Below are positions 26,972 to 34,934 of a stretch of DNA of 64,000 nucleotides, in pieces (within the stretch, counting starts at the first letter, position 1; every line of letters begins with the position of its first letter). A program made the position numbers and the translations under genes. The DNA comes from an uncultured Methanomassiliicoccus sp. Lineage in GTDB: Archaea > Thermoplasmatota > Thermoplasmata > Methanomassiliicoccales > Methanomassiliicoccaceae. Where the stretch lies: contig CAJKRY010000007.1 of the NCBI GenBank assembly GCA_905202485.1, positions 1-64,000 of the forward strand, written 5' to 3'. The notes under the pieces are model-generated. The model searched no databases. It was not told where the DNA came from and saw only the letters and a program-made list of their open reading frames with translations.

Positions 26972-27439
26972 ATGAACACCGTAAAGAATACATCCATGAA
27001 GCGGGTAGCTCGTTCTCAAGACAATCCTAATTTTATCAAGATGTATCACGGCAATCTTGAAATTATGGTGCCGAGAAAAATGTTTAAAAACGGCACCGCA
27101 GAGCTCAACGACGGAGAAATGGAAAAGTTTCTTTCAATCGTCAGATCCCGGTACCCGTGGCTTTCTGTTTATGCTTTAGAAGAAATCAAGAAAGGCGCAG
27201 TTGAGGCGATGAAGGATCATCTGGAAAGGTCAAAGACGGTTCCTCAGAGAGCTAGAATTTACATGGAATCAGGCAGAAATCAGGAGGCTTTGAGAATTCT
27301 TGAAGAGTATCTGGTTGACAACGAAGACGATGCCGATGCATGGTACATAACCGCAGAGATTCTCTTCAAGCTCAAGCGTCAGGAAGAAGGTTTCAAGGCG
27401 ATGAACTATGCGAAGAGTCTGCCGAGAAAAGGTCATTGA
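26972..27439 (+). CDS. TPR-like hypothetical protein (155 aa)
   Basis: The N-terminal half (about residues 1-85) is unassigned. The C-terminal half contains a recognisable tetratricopeptide-like pair: ARIYMESGRNQEALRILEEYL followed by ADAWYITAEILFKLKRQEEGF, read here as helical repeats. Such repeats mediate protein contacts. It follows the small membrane protein by one base, suggesting a membrane-linked partner. Its last 47 bases overlap the convergent gene at 27393-28259, meaning both reading frames are read through the same DNA. Confidence 0.65.
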   Translation: MNTVKNTSMKRVARSQDNPNFIKMYHGNLEIMVPRKMFKNGTAELNDGEMEKFLSIVRSRYPWLSVYALEEIKKGAVEAMKDHLERSKTVPQRARIYMESGRNQEALRILEEYLVDNEDDADAWYITAEILFKLKRQEEGFKAMNYAKSLPRKGH

Positions 27440-28259
27440 CGGCGTCTATCACTTCTTTTATTGTAGCTCCCCAGGGCACCATTGCCAGGCTGCCGTCTAT
27501 CTTGTGCCCGTTTTTAATCTTGCAGCATTTGACAATCCTTTTTTTACCGTCATTCGGAGCTAGTTTCCGCGGGCACATTTCCACCCGCTCAATCTTTTCA
27601 TTATATATGGAACGGTATACTCTTTCAGAGAGTTCGCAGCCGATGAGTGTGCATTTTTCTTTGATTTCAGGCAGCTGGTCAAGATAGTAGTCATTTTTGT
27701 CTGACTGCAGCCCAGAAGCTTTACAGGGAAATAGTATTGAACTGTCTTTGACAGTCTGCGCCAGTTTGTTAATGTCTATGTCGGAATATTCTGCAACTAT
27801 CGGGAGGTCAATCATCCCTGAGTCCAGAGCAGTCTTGACAAGAGAAGATAATTTTGATGGATACGGAGGAACTACATCCAGCACATCCAGCTTCAGGATC
27901 TTGCCTGGACTTGTAAAGGAAACATGACCGAATTTTCCTTCGACGACGACAGTCTTATCAGGATAATTCTGAGAGACTTCAGCCATTGCCGGCTGGTTAA
28001 TCACGTTGACCTCTTCATCCTTAAGATACAGGGTGTCTTCAGGCATTGAAATGATTTCATGTGAAATGATCGGACGGAACAGTTCCACTCCGTCTGCTTT
28101 GGTGATGCCGACAACTGCAGTTTTATTGCCGTGACGCAGGACGTAGTACTCACATCTGGTGTATGCACGCTTTCCTTTGACACCCTCAGCAATATTTTTT
28201 TCAGTCAGTTCAAAGGGAACTTCTTTTACAGCCACGTCCTTGCAGTGCTCTGGAAGCAT
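27393..28259 (-). CDS. Conserved hypothetical protein (288 aa)
   Basis: I do not recognise the family with certainty. The protein looks globular and soluble, with beta-rich N-terminal sequence (RCEYYVLRHGNKTAVVGITK), a middle stretch of alternating strands and helices (GKILKLDVLDVVPPYPSKLS), and a C-terminal cysteine-bearing part (KCTLIGCELSE, CPRKLAP, CCKIKNGHKIDG) ending in a Ser-rich tail. The spread cysteines might bind metal. It is convergent with the TPR-like gene, overlapping by 47 bases, and divergent from the RNase H gene. Confidence 0.6.
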   Translation of the reverse strand: MLPEHCKDVAVKEVPFELTEKNIAEGVKGKRAYTRCEYYVLRHGNKTAVVGITKADGVELFRPIISHEIISMPEDTLYLKDEEVNVINQPAMAEVSQNYPDKTVVVEGKFGHVSFTSPGKILKLDVLDVVPPYPSKLSSLVKTALDSGMIDLPIVAEYSDIDINKLAQTVKDSSILFPCKASGLQSDKNDYYLDQLPEIKEKCTLIGCELSERVYRSIYNEKIERVEMCPRKLAPNDGKKRIVKCCKIKNGHKIDGSLAMVPWGATIKEVIDAVNDLFSADSSHSSSP

Positions 28260-28312
28260 AGCAGCTCAAAGGAGAAGAATTGATATAATCCTTATGCCAC
28301 CTCGGCTGCCGT

Positions 28313-28891
28313 ATGAAAGTCTATGCCGTCAGGAAAGGCAGGCAGACCGGCCTCTTTGAAACCTGGAATGAATGCAGAGCACAGGTCTCTGGCTTTCCAG
28401 GCGCAGAGTACAAGAGCTTCCAGTCGTACGAAGAAGCAGAAAACTATCTTTCACCGGAGAAGAAAAGCAGTCTTCAGGCGGATCTGACGGCATATGTTGA
28501 TGGCAGTTACAACCCCTCGTCAAAGGAGTTCTCGTACGGCGTAGTCATCATACACCCCGATGGGGGTTTGAAAAAGTTCTCTGGAAAGTCAGGAGATCGC
28601 GCTCTGGCAGACATGCGTAACGTGGCAGGCGAGATTGCAGGCTCAACCAGAGCGATGGATTATGCTTTGGAATCTGGATCAGGCAGTCTCATCATCTATT
28701 ATGACTATGCAGGAATTGAAAAATGGTGCACTGGAGAATGGAAAGCAAACAAACCCGGCACTATAAAATACAGACAGCACTACGACTCAATTAAAAACAG
28801 GCTCAGTGTCTCATTCGTCAAAGTCAAAAGTCATTCAGGCGATAAATACAATGATATGGCTGATGAGCTGGCTAAGCAAGCATTGAGGTAA
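28313..28891 (+). CDS. rnhA: RNase H with viroplasmin-type N-terminal domain
   Basis: Degrades the RNA strand of RNA-DNA hybrids. Residues 1-45 form a viroplasmin/RNase HI N-terminal domain (KVYAVRKGRQTGLFETW, FPGAEYKSF), which binds hybrids. Residues 62-190 are the RNase H domain with the acidic residues in TAYVDGSYNP (Asp), AGEIAGSTRAMDYAL (Glu), IIYYDYAGIEKW (Asp) and SHSGDKYNDMADELA (final Asp). The four catalytic acids appear present. Length of 192 residues is normal for this two-domain form. Confidence 0.9.
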   Translation: MKVYAVRKGRQTGLFETWNECRAQVSGFPGAEYKSFQSYEEAENYLSPEKKSSLQADLTAYVDGSYNPSSKEFSYGVVIIHPDGGLKKFSGKSGDRALADMRNVAGEIAGSTRAMDYALESGSGSLIIYYDYAGIEKWCTGEWKANKPGTIKYRQHYDSIKNRLSVSFVKVKSHSGDKYNDMADELAKQALR

Positions 28892-28941
28892 TCTTCTCTT
28901 TTTGTACTTTTTTTTGGATTCTACACAATCTCATAGTTCAT

Positions 28942-28957
28942 TTGAATAGATGCTCAA
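28942..28957 (+). promoter_or_regulatory. Probable ArsR operator, upstream copy
   Basis: TTGAATAGATGCTCAA, an imperfect dyad with half-sites TTGA and TCAA eight bases apart. It lies just before the TATA box (28961-28972, aatctatata) of the ArsR gene and matches the second site at 28976-28991 in both half-sites and spacing. Confidence 0.5.
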
Positions 28958-28971
28958 TCGTAATCTATATA

Positions 28972-28995
28972 ACAGTTGAACATATACTCAACTGT
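28972..28995 (+). promoter_or_regulatory. Probable ArsR operator, downstream copy
   Basis: A perfect dyad of eight-base arms, ACAGTTGA and TCAACTGT, around an eight-base centre. It overlaps the predicted transcription start, about 20 bases before the ArsR start codon. Binding here would block transcription, as expected of a metal-released ArsR repressor. Confidence 0.6.
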
Positions 28996-29014
28996 AGTTA
29001 GTAAGGAGGAGAAT

Positions 29015-29374
29015 ATGCCAAACGACGAATTCACTTGTGATTGTGACGTAATCCATGCTGATGTTGTAGATCTGGTGAAAAAACACATGCCAGATGATGA
29101 CGAGTTTACAGACTTGTCAGCCTTTTTCAAGATTCTGGGAGATTATACCAGAACCAAAATCCTCTGGGCTTTAGATAAAAACGAGATGTGCGTATGCGAT
29201 TTAGCTGCTCTTCTCAACACTACAAAATCAGCAGTATCACACCAACTGAGGCTGTTGAGAATTGCAAATCTTGTCAAATCCAGGCGGGAGGGGAAGGTAA
29301 TATTCTACTCGCTGGCGGACGATCACATAAAAGCTATTTTTGAAACAGGTCACGAACACATCAGAGAAAAATGA
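29015..29374 (+). CDS. ArsR-family metal-responsive repressor
   Basis: A 119-residue winged-helix repressor. I start at ATG 29015, which has AAGGAGGAGA before it; an earlier ATG in the same frame lies inside the operator. The N-terminus has a Cys-rich metal site (FTCDCDVIH), the core has LGDYTRTKILWAL and CVCDLAALL, and the recognition helix is TKSAVSHQLRLLR. A C-terminal DDHIKAIFETGHEH adds possible His ligands. This combination resembles CadC/CmtR sensors of Cd, Pb or Zn. It controls the HMA protein and P-type ATPase that follow. Confidence 0.9.
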   Translation: MPNDEFTCDCDVIHADVVDLVKKHMPDDDEFTDLSAFFKILGDYTRTKILWALDKNEMCVCDLAALLNTTKSAVSHQLRLLRIANLVKSRREGKVIFYSLADDHIKAIFETGHEHIREK

Positions 29375-29388
29375 CATTGGTGATTATT

Positions 29389-29607
29389 ATGAAGAAATCA
29401 TATTTATTAGACGGTTTGGACTGTGCAAACTGTGCTGCTAAAATGGAGAAAACCATCAATGGTCTGGAGGAAGTAAAGGCCGCTACGGTCAACTTCATGA
29501 CCACCAAGATGACGATTGAAACAGACGGGGATCAGGATGACTTAATTCCCAAAGTGGAAAAAATAATTAAAAAGATAGAACCGGATGTAAAATTAAGAAA
29601 GGCCTGA
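29389..29607 (+). CDS. HMA-domain metallochaperone
   Basis: A 72-residue heavy-metal-associated domain with the metal motif GLDCANCAAKME near residue 8. It is the type of domain found at the N-terminus of Zn/Cd ATPases; here it is a separate protein, encoded just before the ATPase. Start ATG 29389 is chosen so that the protein begins MKKSYLLDGL. It follows the repressor by 14 bases, and its stop codon overlaps the ribosome binding site of the ATPase gene. Confidence 0.88.
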   Translation: MKKSYLLDGLDCANCAAKMEKTINGLEEVKAATVNFMTTKMTIETDGDQDDLIPKVEKIIKKIEPDVKLRKA

Positions 29608-29620
29608 GGAGGCGCTTACT

Positions 29621-31519
29621 ATAAAAAATCGTCTTCCTTTCATCATAGTCAGCGCAGTCATCTTTGTCGTTGCAATATTAGCCTACAGCAGCATAGCCTG
29701 GCTGGGCTTTGTTCTATTCATAGCAAGCTATCTCATAGCAGGCGGAGATGTTCTTTACAAAGCAGTCAGAAACATCCTGCATGGAAGAGTATTTGATGAA
29801 AACTTCTTGATGGCCATTGCAACTGTTGGAGCGCTCTGCATCGGAAAATACACGGAAGCTGTGGCAGTCATGCTTTTCTATCAGGTGGGAGAGCTGTTCC
29901 AAAGCTACGCAGTCGCGAAGTCCAGGAAGTCAATTTCAGACCTGATGGATATCCGCCCGGACCATGCGAATGTTAAACGCGGAGACGGCATCGCAACGGT
30001 AGATCCAAGTGAAGTTGAGATTGGAGAAACAATCGTCATAAAAGTCGGAGAGAAAGTTCCTTTAGACGGAGAGGTAATCAACGGTACATCTTCGTTAGAT
30101 ACTTCTGCTCTGACCGGAGAATCCGTTCCCAGAGAAGTCTCGACAGGCAATGAGATTCTCAGCGGATGCATAAACCTTAATGGAGTACTGACAGTAAAAG
30201 TCACAAAAGGTTTTGAGGAATCCACAGTCAGCAAGATTCTTGATCTGGTGGAAAATGCCAGCAGCAAGAAGTCAAAGTCGGAGAACTTCATCACTAAGTT
30301 TGCCAGGGTCTACACCCCGATAGTTGTGGTAATCGCTTTAGTGCTTGCAGTTGTTCCGACATTGGTTCTGCCTGATGCCGTATTCTCGGACTGGCTCTAC
30401 AGGGCTCTGACGTTCCTGGTAGTTTCCTGCCCGTGTGCATTAGTTATCTCGATACCTCTGAGTTTCTTCGGCGGGCTGGGAGGAGCATCCAAAAGAGGCG
30501 TCTTAATCAAAGGCAGCAATTACTTAGAGGCACTGGCCAAAACGGAAATAATGGTCTTTGACAAAACAGGAACACTGACGGAGGGAGTCTTTAATGTTCA
30601 GGAAATTCACCCAATTGATCTTCCCGAAGATGAGCTGCTGGAACTCGCTGCATACGCTGAGAACTTCTCAACCCATCCGATTTCAATGTCGCTGAAGCGG
30701 TCTTATGAAAAGGACATAGATCCTTCTCAGGTAGAAGATGTGAAAGAGATTGCCGGTCACGGTGTTACAGCCACTGTGAAGGGCAGGATGGTGGCAGTGG
30801 GAAACAGCAAGCTGATGGATGAACTCGGTGTGTCTCATTTTGACGATGAAATCCTGGGAACTACGCTGCATGTAGCAGTCAGCGGAGAATACGCCGGTTA
30901 CATCATCATTTCCGACAGGCTTAAGGTAGATGCAACCGAAGCGGTAACAAAGCTGAAGTCGAAGCATGTCAAAAAGATTGCAATGCTTACTGGGGATTCC
31001 GATTTCGTCGGTACCAGAATCGCCAAGCAGCTTAACATTGATGAAGTTTATACTGAGCTGCTGCCTGCTGACAAAGTTGAAAAGTTGGAAGAGCTGATGA
31101 CTCAGAAATCTGCCAAAGGCGTGCTTACTTTCGTGGGAGACGGCATAAACGACGCACCGGTTCTGGCAAGAGCCGACATCGGAGTGGCGATGGGAGGCAT
31201 GGGCTCAGATGCAGCAATAGAGGCAGCGGATGTAGTCATCATGACAGACGAGCCTTCCAAGCTTGTAGATGCCATCGGTATTTCGAAAAGAACTCTGAGG
31301 ATTGTTTATCAGAACATCGCTTTCGCCCTGATCGTAAAGGTCGCGGTACTCATATTAGCTGCCTTAGGTGTGGCAAATATGTGGGAAGCCATCTTTGCAG
31401 ATGTGGGAGTTACGATCATCGCCATTCTCAATTCCTTTAGAGCGTTATGGGTCGGAAACTCCGTAAATTCAGAACTGAGCAGTGCCGTTCCCAGCCCTGA
31501 AAGTATGGAAATCGGCTAA
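29621..31519 (+). CDS. Zn/Cd-type P1B ATPase
   Basis: Exports divalent heavy metals with ATP. The ORF from the first ATG at 29807 would lack the first membrane helices, but the frame is open upstream and encodes them (RLPFIIVSAVIFVVAILAY, read in part; then GRVFDENFLMAIATVGA). The best-placed start is an ATA at 29621, eight bases after GAGGAGG; no ATG, GTG or TTG lies in frame between. Motifs: FYQVGELFQSYAV, TGES in the actuator domain, SCPCAL metal site, DKTGTLTEG phosphorylation site, HP locus in STHPIS, and GDGINDAPVL. The CPC site fits Zn/Cd specificity. About 632 residues from ATA. Confidence 0.92.
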   Translation: MKNRLPFIIVSAVIFVVAILAYSSIAWLGFVLFIASYLIAGGDVLYKAVRNILHGRVFDENFLMAIATVGALCIGKYTEAVAVMLFYQVGELFQSYAVAKSRKSISDLMDIRPDHANVKRGDGIATVDPSEVEIGETIVIKVGEKVPLDGEVINGTSSLDTSALTGESVPREVSTGNEILSGCINLNGVLTVKVTKGFEESTVSKILDLVENASSKKSKSENFITKFARVYTPIVVVIALVLAVVPTLVLPDAVFSDWLYRALTFLVVSCPCALVISIPLSFFGGLGGASKRGVLIKGSNYLEALAKTEIMVFDKTGTLTEGVFNVQEIHPIDLPEDELLELAAYAENFSTHPISMSLKRSYEKDIDPSQVEDVKEIAGHGVTATVKGRMVAVGNSKLMDELGVSHFDDEILGTTLHVAVSGEYAGYIIISDRLKVDATEAVTKLKSKHVKKIAMLTGDSDFVGTRIAKQLNIDEVYTELLPADKVEKLEELMTQKSAKGVLTFVGDGINDAPVLARADIGVAMGGMGSDAAIEAADVVIMTDEPSKLVDAIGISKRTLRIVYQNIAFALIVKVAVLILAALGVANMWEAIFADVGVTIIAILNSFRALWVGNSVNSELSSAVPSPESMEIG

Positions 31520-31541
31520 ATATAACCAGATCTGCATAAAA

Positions 31542-31581
31542 CTCAAAACTTCCTGAAACGTTGGATACAGAGAGTTTTGAG
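31542..31581 (+). terminator. Possible terminator after the metal operon
   Basis: CTCAAAAC at 31542-31549 can pair with GTTTTGAG at 31574-31581 over a 24-base loop, shortly after the ATPase stop, with a T-rich stretch following. The long loop makes it a weak candidate. Confidence 0.3.
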
Positions 31582-31651
31582 CCATTTTCTTTATATTTAC
31601 CCTGTCTTTAAAGCGAACCTAAATATATGGGGAGCTAAATTAGCGTCCAAA

Positions 31652-31748
31652 GCCGGGATGACAGAGCGGCCATGTGGCGGACTGCAGAGATGCAGTTTGC
31701 ATACACAGTTATCCGTACACCCGAGTTCAAATCTCGGTCCCGGCCCCA
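31652..31748 (+). tRNA. tRNA-Cys (GCA) with intron
   Basis: The acceptor GCCGGGA pairs with TCCCGGC, the T-arm is CCGAG/CTCGG with loop TTCAAAT, and CCA is encoded. The anticodon stem GCGGA pairs with TCCGT, with anticodon GCA at 31684-31686. Between positions 37 and 38 there is an extra stretch of about 23 bases (31688-31710), the standard archaeal intron site; it contains its own hairpin ATGCA/TGCAT and flanking ACTG/CAGT pairs as expected for a splicing motif. The discriminator base is C, unlike the usual U of tRNA-Cys. It stands directly before cysE and cysS. Confidence 0.88.
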
Positions 31749-31801
31749 CATTTTTGTACAGTTTATGCAAATCTACATATTACCGGGTGTGATGACGTAC
31801 T

Positions 31802-32449
31802 ATGGACTGGAAGGCTGACGTATATACAGTTCTGGAGCGGGATCCAGCACCGAGATCTTTCGGAGAGGCTCTTATGTTCAGTCAGGGCCTTCATGCTATT
31901 CTGATGCAGAGAGTATCCCACAATCTGTATATGAGGGGTGAGTATAAAATTGCCAGGCTTATCAATTACTGGTCCAGAGTTCTTACGGGAGCCGATATCC
32001 ACCCCGGCGCAACAATCGGCAAAGGTTTCTTCATTGATCATGCCACAGGTGTGGTGATAGGAGAAACTACGATCATTCATGACAACGTTTCAATCTTTCA
32101 GGGCGTGACCCTGGGCGGAGTTTCAACTTCTAAAAAGAAAAGACATCCTACGATCGGAAACAACGTCACCATCGGTGCGAATGCCTCTGTTCTCGGAGAC
32201 ATCACGATAGGAGACAACGTTAAGATCGGTGCAGGTTCGGTAGTGGTGAAAGATGTGCCTCCGAATACCACTGTGGTCGGAATTCCTGGAAGAGTGGTAA
32301 AGCGGAACGGCGAAAGGGAGAAAGTTTTAGACTTAACCCATGAAAATCTTCCTGATCCTCTGATTGACACAATCGCTGATTTAGTAAACTCAATAAACGC
32401 ACTTGAGAAAAAAGTGGAAGAACTTGAGGAAAAACTAAAAAAGGACTAA
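31802..32449 (+). CDS. cysE: Serine O-acetyltransferase
   Basis: Acetylates serine with acetyl-CoA, the first step of cysteine synthesis. The 215-residue protein has the N-terminal helical part and a left-handed beta-helix of hexapeptide repeats (IHPGATIGKGFFIDHATGVVIGETT, read in parts; then HPTIGNNVTIGANASVLGDITIG). DHATGVVIGE carries the catalytic His/Asp pair region. A C-terminal coiled coil (LEKKVEELEEKLKK) follows. It lies between tRNA-Cys and cysS, 30 bases before the latter. Confidence 0.93.
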   Translation: MDWKADVYTVLERDPAPRSFGEALMFSQGLHAILMQRVSHNLYMRGEYKIARLINYWSRVLTGADIHPGATIGKGFFIDHATGVVIGETTIIHDNVSIFQGVTLGGVSTSKKKRHPTIGNNVTIGANASVLGDITIGDNVKIGAGSVVVKDVPPNTTVVGIPGRVVKRNGEREKVLDLTHENLPDPLIDTIADLVNSINALEKKVEELEEKLKKD

Positions 32450-32479
32450 CCATTCCCATTTATGTGCGGAGTGAAAAAA

Positions 32480-33874
32480 GTGGCTCTCAAGATATTCAAC
32501 ACATTATCTAAGCAGGAAGAAGAGTTCGTACCGATTGAAGGAAACAAAGTCAAGATGTACGTGTGCGGAGTCACTGTCTATGATGACATCCACATGGGTC
32601 ATGCGCGTTCAATTATTGTCTTTGACATGATTGACAAGTATCTGAGATACCGCGGTTATGATGTAACGCATCTTACAAATTTCACAGATGTAGATGATAA
32701 GATCATCAACCGTGCTGCAGAAACGGGAATGGACCCCCTGCAGCTGTCCAGAAATTATATTGACAGGTACCTGGAAGATATCGACAAACTCGGTGTGAGA
32801 AGAGCTGATGCATATCCAAAAGCTTCAGAGAACATTCAGCAGATTATACGCATGATTGAGAAGATCGTCGCCAACGGTTATGGCTATGCGGCAGAAGACG
32901 GCAGCGTTTATTTTTCAGTGGAGGCAGTGTCGGATTACGGACGCCTCACAGGACAGAAACTGGAAGATATGCAGGCGGGTGCCAGAATCGATGTAAATGA
33001 AGCAAAGCGCAATCCCTATGATTTTGCACTCTGGAAGGCCGCAAAGCCTGGAGAGATCTCTTGGAACAGCCCTTGGGGAGAAGGCAGGCCCGGTTGGCAT
33101 ATTGAATGCTCTGCTATGTGCACTGAGTATCTGGGAGAGACAATTGATATTCATGGAGGCGGCAATGATTTGATATTCCCGCATCATGAAAATGAGATCC
33201 TGCAGTCAGAAGCTGCAAACAAGAAGCCTCTGGCCAAATACTGGATACACAACGGAATGCTGCAGGTGCAGGATGCAAAGATGTCAAAGTCTCTGAAGAA
33301 TTTCTTTACCTTGAGGGATGTGATGGAGAAGTATTCCAAAGAAGAGATACGCTTCTACGTTCTTTCTGCACATTACAGAGGACCGCAGATTTATTCTGAA
33401 GCTGCCTTAGATGAAGCGGCCGCCAGTCTCAAAAGGATTACCAATCTGGTCAGAGAGCTGCGCAACTCTGCAGAAAAGCTCACTGGAAACAATGATGCGG
33501 AAGATATAGCATCAAACTTCCGTGAAAAATTCATAGAATCTATGGACCAGGATTTCAATTCCAGGGCAGCGATCTCGGAAATATTCGAGTTAGTCAGAGA
33601 GGCAAACAGACTGCTTTCTTCAGGCGAGCTGAGCAATAAGGGGGCTGAAAACATACTTTCTGCCTTTAGAGAAATGGACAGCGTATTCGGGATACTGCCG
33701 GAATCAAAAACAGAAGACGACTCTGAGGATTTAATCAGATTACTCATTGACGTCAGAAATGACTTGAGAAAGCTGAAGCAGTATGCTCTTGCAGATTCAA
33801 TACGCGACAGGCTGAAGGAATGCGGAATTGAACTGCAGGATTCTGCGGAAGGAGTAAAATGGATCCGTATCTGA
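32480..33874 (+). CDS. cysS: Cysteinyl-tRNA synthetase
   Basis: Charges tRNA-Cys. A class I synthetase of about 464 residues with the HIGH-type motif [10 protein letters not shown] near residue 33, zinc ligands including CGVTVYD and the WHIECSAM region, and KMSKS in [11 protein letters not shown] near residue 271. I prefer GTG 32480, which gives [10 protein letters not shown] and has GGAGTG six bases before; an in-frame ATG at 32462 is possible but lacks a ribosome binding site. The end overlaps the radical SAM gene by 16 bases. Confidence 0.92.
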   Translation: MALKIFNTLSKQEEEFVPIEGNKVKMYVCGVTVYDDIHMGHARSIIVFDMIDKYLRYRGYDVTHLTNFTDVDDKIINRAAETGMDPLQLSRNYIDRYLEDIDKLGVRRADAYPKASENIQQIIRMIEKIVANGYGYAAEDGSVYFSVEAVSDYGRLTGQKLEDMQAGARIDVNEAKRNPYDFALWKAAKPGEISWNSPWGEGRPGWHIECSAMCTEYLGETIDIHGGGNDLIFPHHENEILQSEAANKKPLAKYWIHNGMLQVQDAKMSKSLKNFFTLRDVMEKYSKEEIRFYVLSAHYRGPQIYSEAALDEAAASLKRITNLVRELRNSAEKLTGNNDAEDIASNFREKFIESMDQDFNSRAAISEIFELVREANRLLSSGELSNKGAENILSAFREMDSVFGILPESKTEDDSEDLIRLLIDVRNDLRKLKQYALADSIRDRLKECGIELQDSAEGVKWIRI

Positions 33875-34893
33875 GAGCCCTTAAAAAAGCAGAACTTCTG
33901 TCAGGGGGGCCTCTGCACGTCGATAAATCATTCGCACCGCCCTTCCCACTCTCCAAGTCCACTGCCGGCCCGGGAGCTGGATCAGCCTCACTGGTGATCG
34001 AATTCGAAGGCATCAGAGTAAAAAAAGCCATTACCTGGGATGAAGAGGAGTTCAGTCTGACAGATTCAAATGGAAAGTACTCTATAATCAGAAACGGCAA
34101 ACCGTTTCTGAACGTGGTTTCGATAGGACACACTCTGGCTCATGCCCCGGAACAGGCATTTTTCAACTTGGCTACACAATGCATTTACAACTGCAAATTC
34201 TGCACGTCGCCGGTATTGAAGGAAAGGGGAGCGACAAAGTCCCTGACGGATGAGAAAATACTCTCAATGATTTTACGTTATGCAGAAAATGACAATCTCA
34301 AAGCCGTTGCGCTAACATCAGCTGTAGTCTCTACGCCTCAGGATACAATCGACAGGATGTCAAAAATCGTCAAGGCGGTAAGAGGGGTTCTGCCTTTAAT
34401 GCCGATCGGCGTAGAACCCTATGTGGAAAACAAGCAGCAGATAGAGCAGCTCAAAGCCTCCGGCGCTGATGAAATAAAATTAAACATAGAAACATACGAC
34501 AAATCTATTTTTGAAAAAGTATGCGGCGAGCAGGATATTGATGCCATCATCAGCAATATAAATTCTGCAGTGGAGATTTTCGGCAGAGGAAAGGTAACCT
34601 CAAACATAATCTACGGCATGGGAGAGACAGATGAAAATGTGCTTGCAGGATGTGAATACCTGGCTTCTTTAGGCTGTGTAGCAACCCTCAGACCTTTGAG
34701 ACTTAATGATCTCAACAAGCCTCAGATGGAGGCGGCTGTAGGACAATTAAATTCCGTAGATCCCGAAAGAATGGTGAGACTCGCACAGAAATATAAAGAA
34801 ATTCTCATAAAATATAATCTCACGACTCTTTCCTTTAAAACGATGTGCCATGAATGCACATGCTGTGACATTGTGCCTTTTAGAGATATTTAG
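33859..34893 (+). CDS. Radical SAM protein of unknown function
   Basis: A 344-residue radical SAM enzyme. The [4Fe-4S]/SAM motif is CIYNCKFCTSP near residue 112. Following features fit the TIM-barrel: GVEPYVENKQQ near residue 185, NIETYDKSIFEKVCGEQD near residue 211, and IIYGMGETDEN near residue 249. A C-terminal Cys cluster (CHECTCCD) near residue 331 could bind a second cluster or metal. The order resembles biotin-synthase/HmdB-like proteins, but I cannot assign a substrate. It is translationally coupled to cysS. The stop is TAG, with TAA five codons further. Confidence 0.8.
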   Translation: MDPYLRALKKAELLSGGPLHVDKSFAPPFPLSKSTAGPGAGSASLVIEFEGIRVKKAITWDEEEFSLTDSNGKYSIIRNGKPFLNVVSIGHTLAHAPEQAFFNLATQCIYNCKFCTSPVLKERGATKSLTDEKILSMILRYAENDNLKAVALTSAVVSTPQDTIDRMSKIVKAVRGVLPLMPIGVEPYVENKQQIEQLKASGADEIKLNIETYDKSIFEKVCGEQDIDAIISNINSAVEIFGRGKVTSNIIYGMGETDENVLAGCEYLASLGCVATLRPLRLNDLNKPQMEAAVGQLNSVDPERMVRLAQKYKEILIKYNLTTLSFKTMCHECTCCDIVPFRDI

Positions 34894-34934
34894 GCACGCC
34901 AAACTATATAATCGCATCCTACCATTCGGATACG

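Noticed and set aside
32462..32480. cysS start at ATG 32462
   Set aside because: Possible, but it lacks a ribosome binding site, while GTG 32480 has GGAGTG at the right distance and gives the usual N-terminus.
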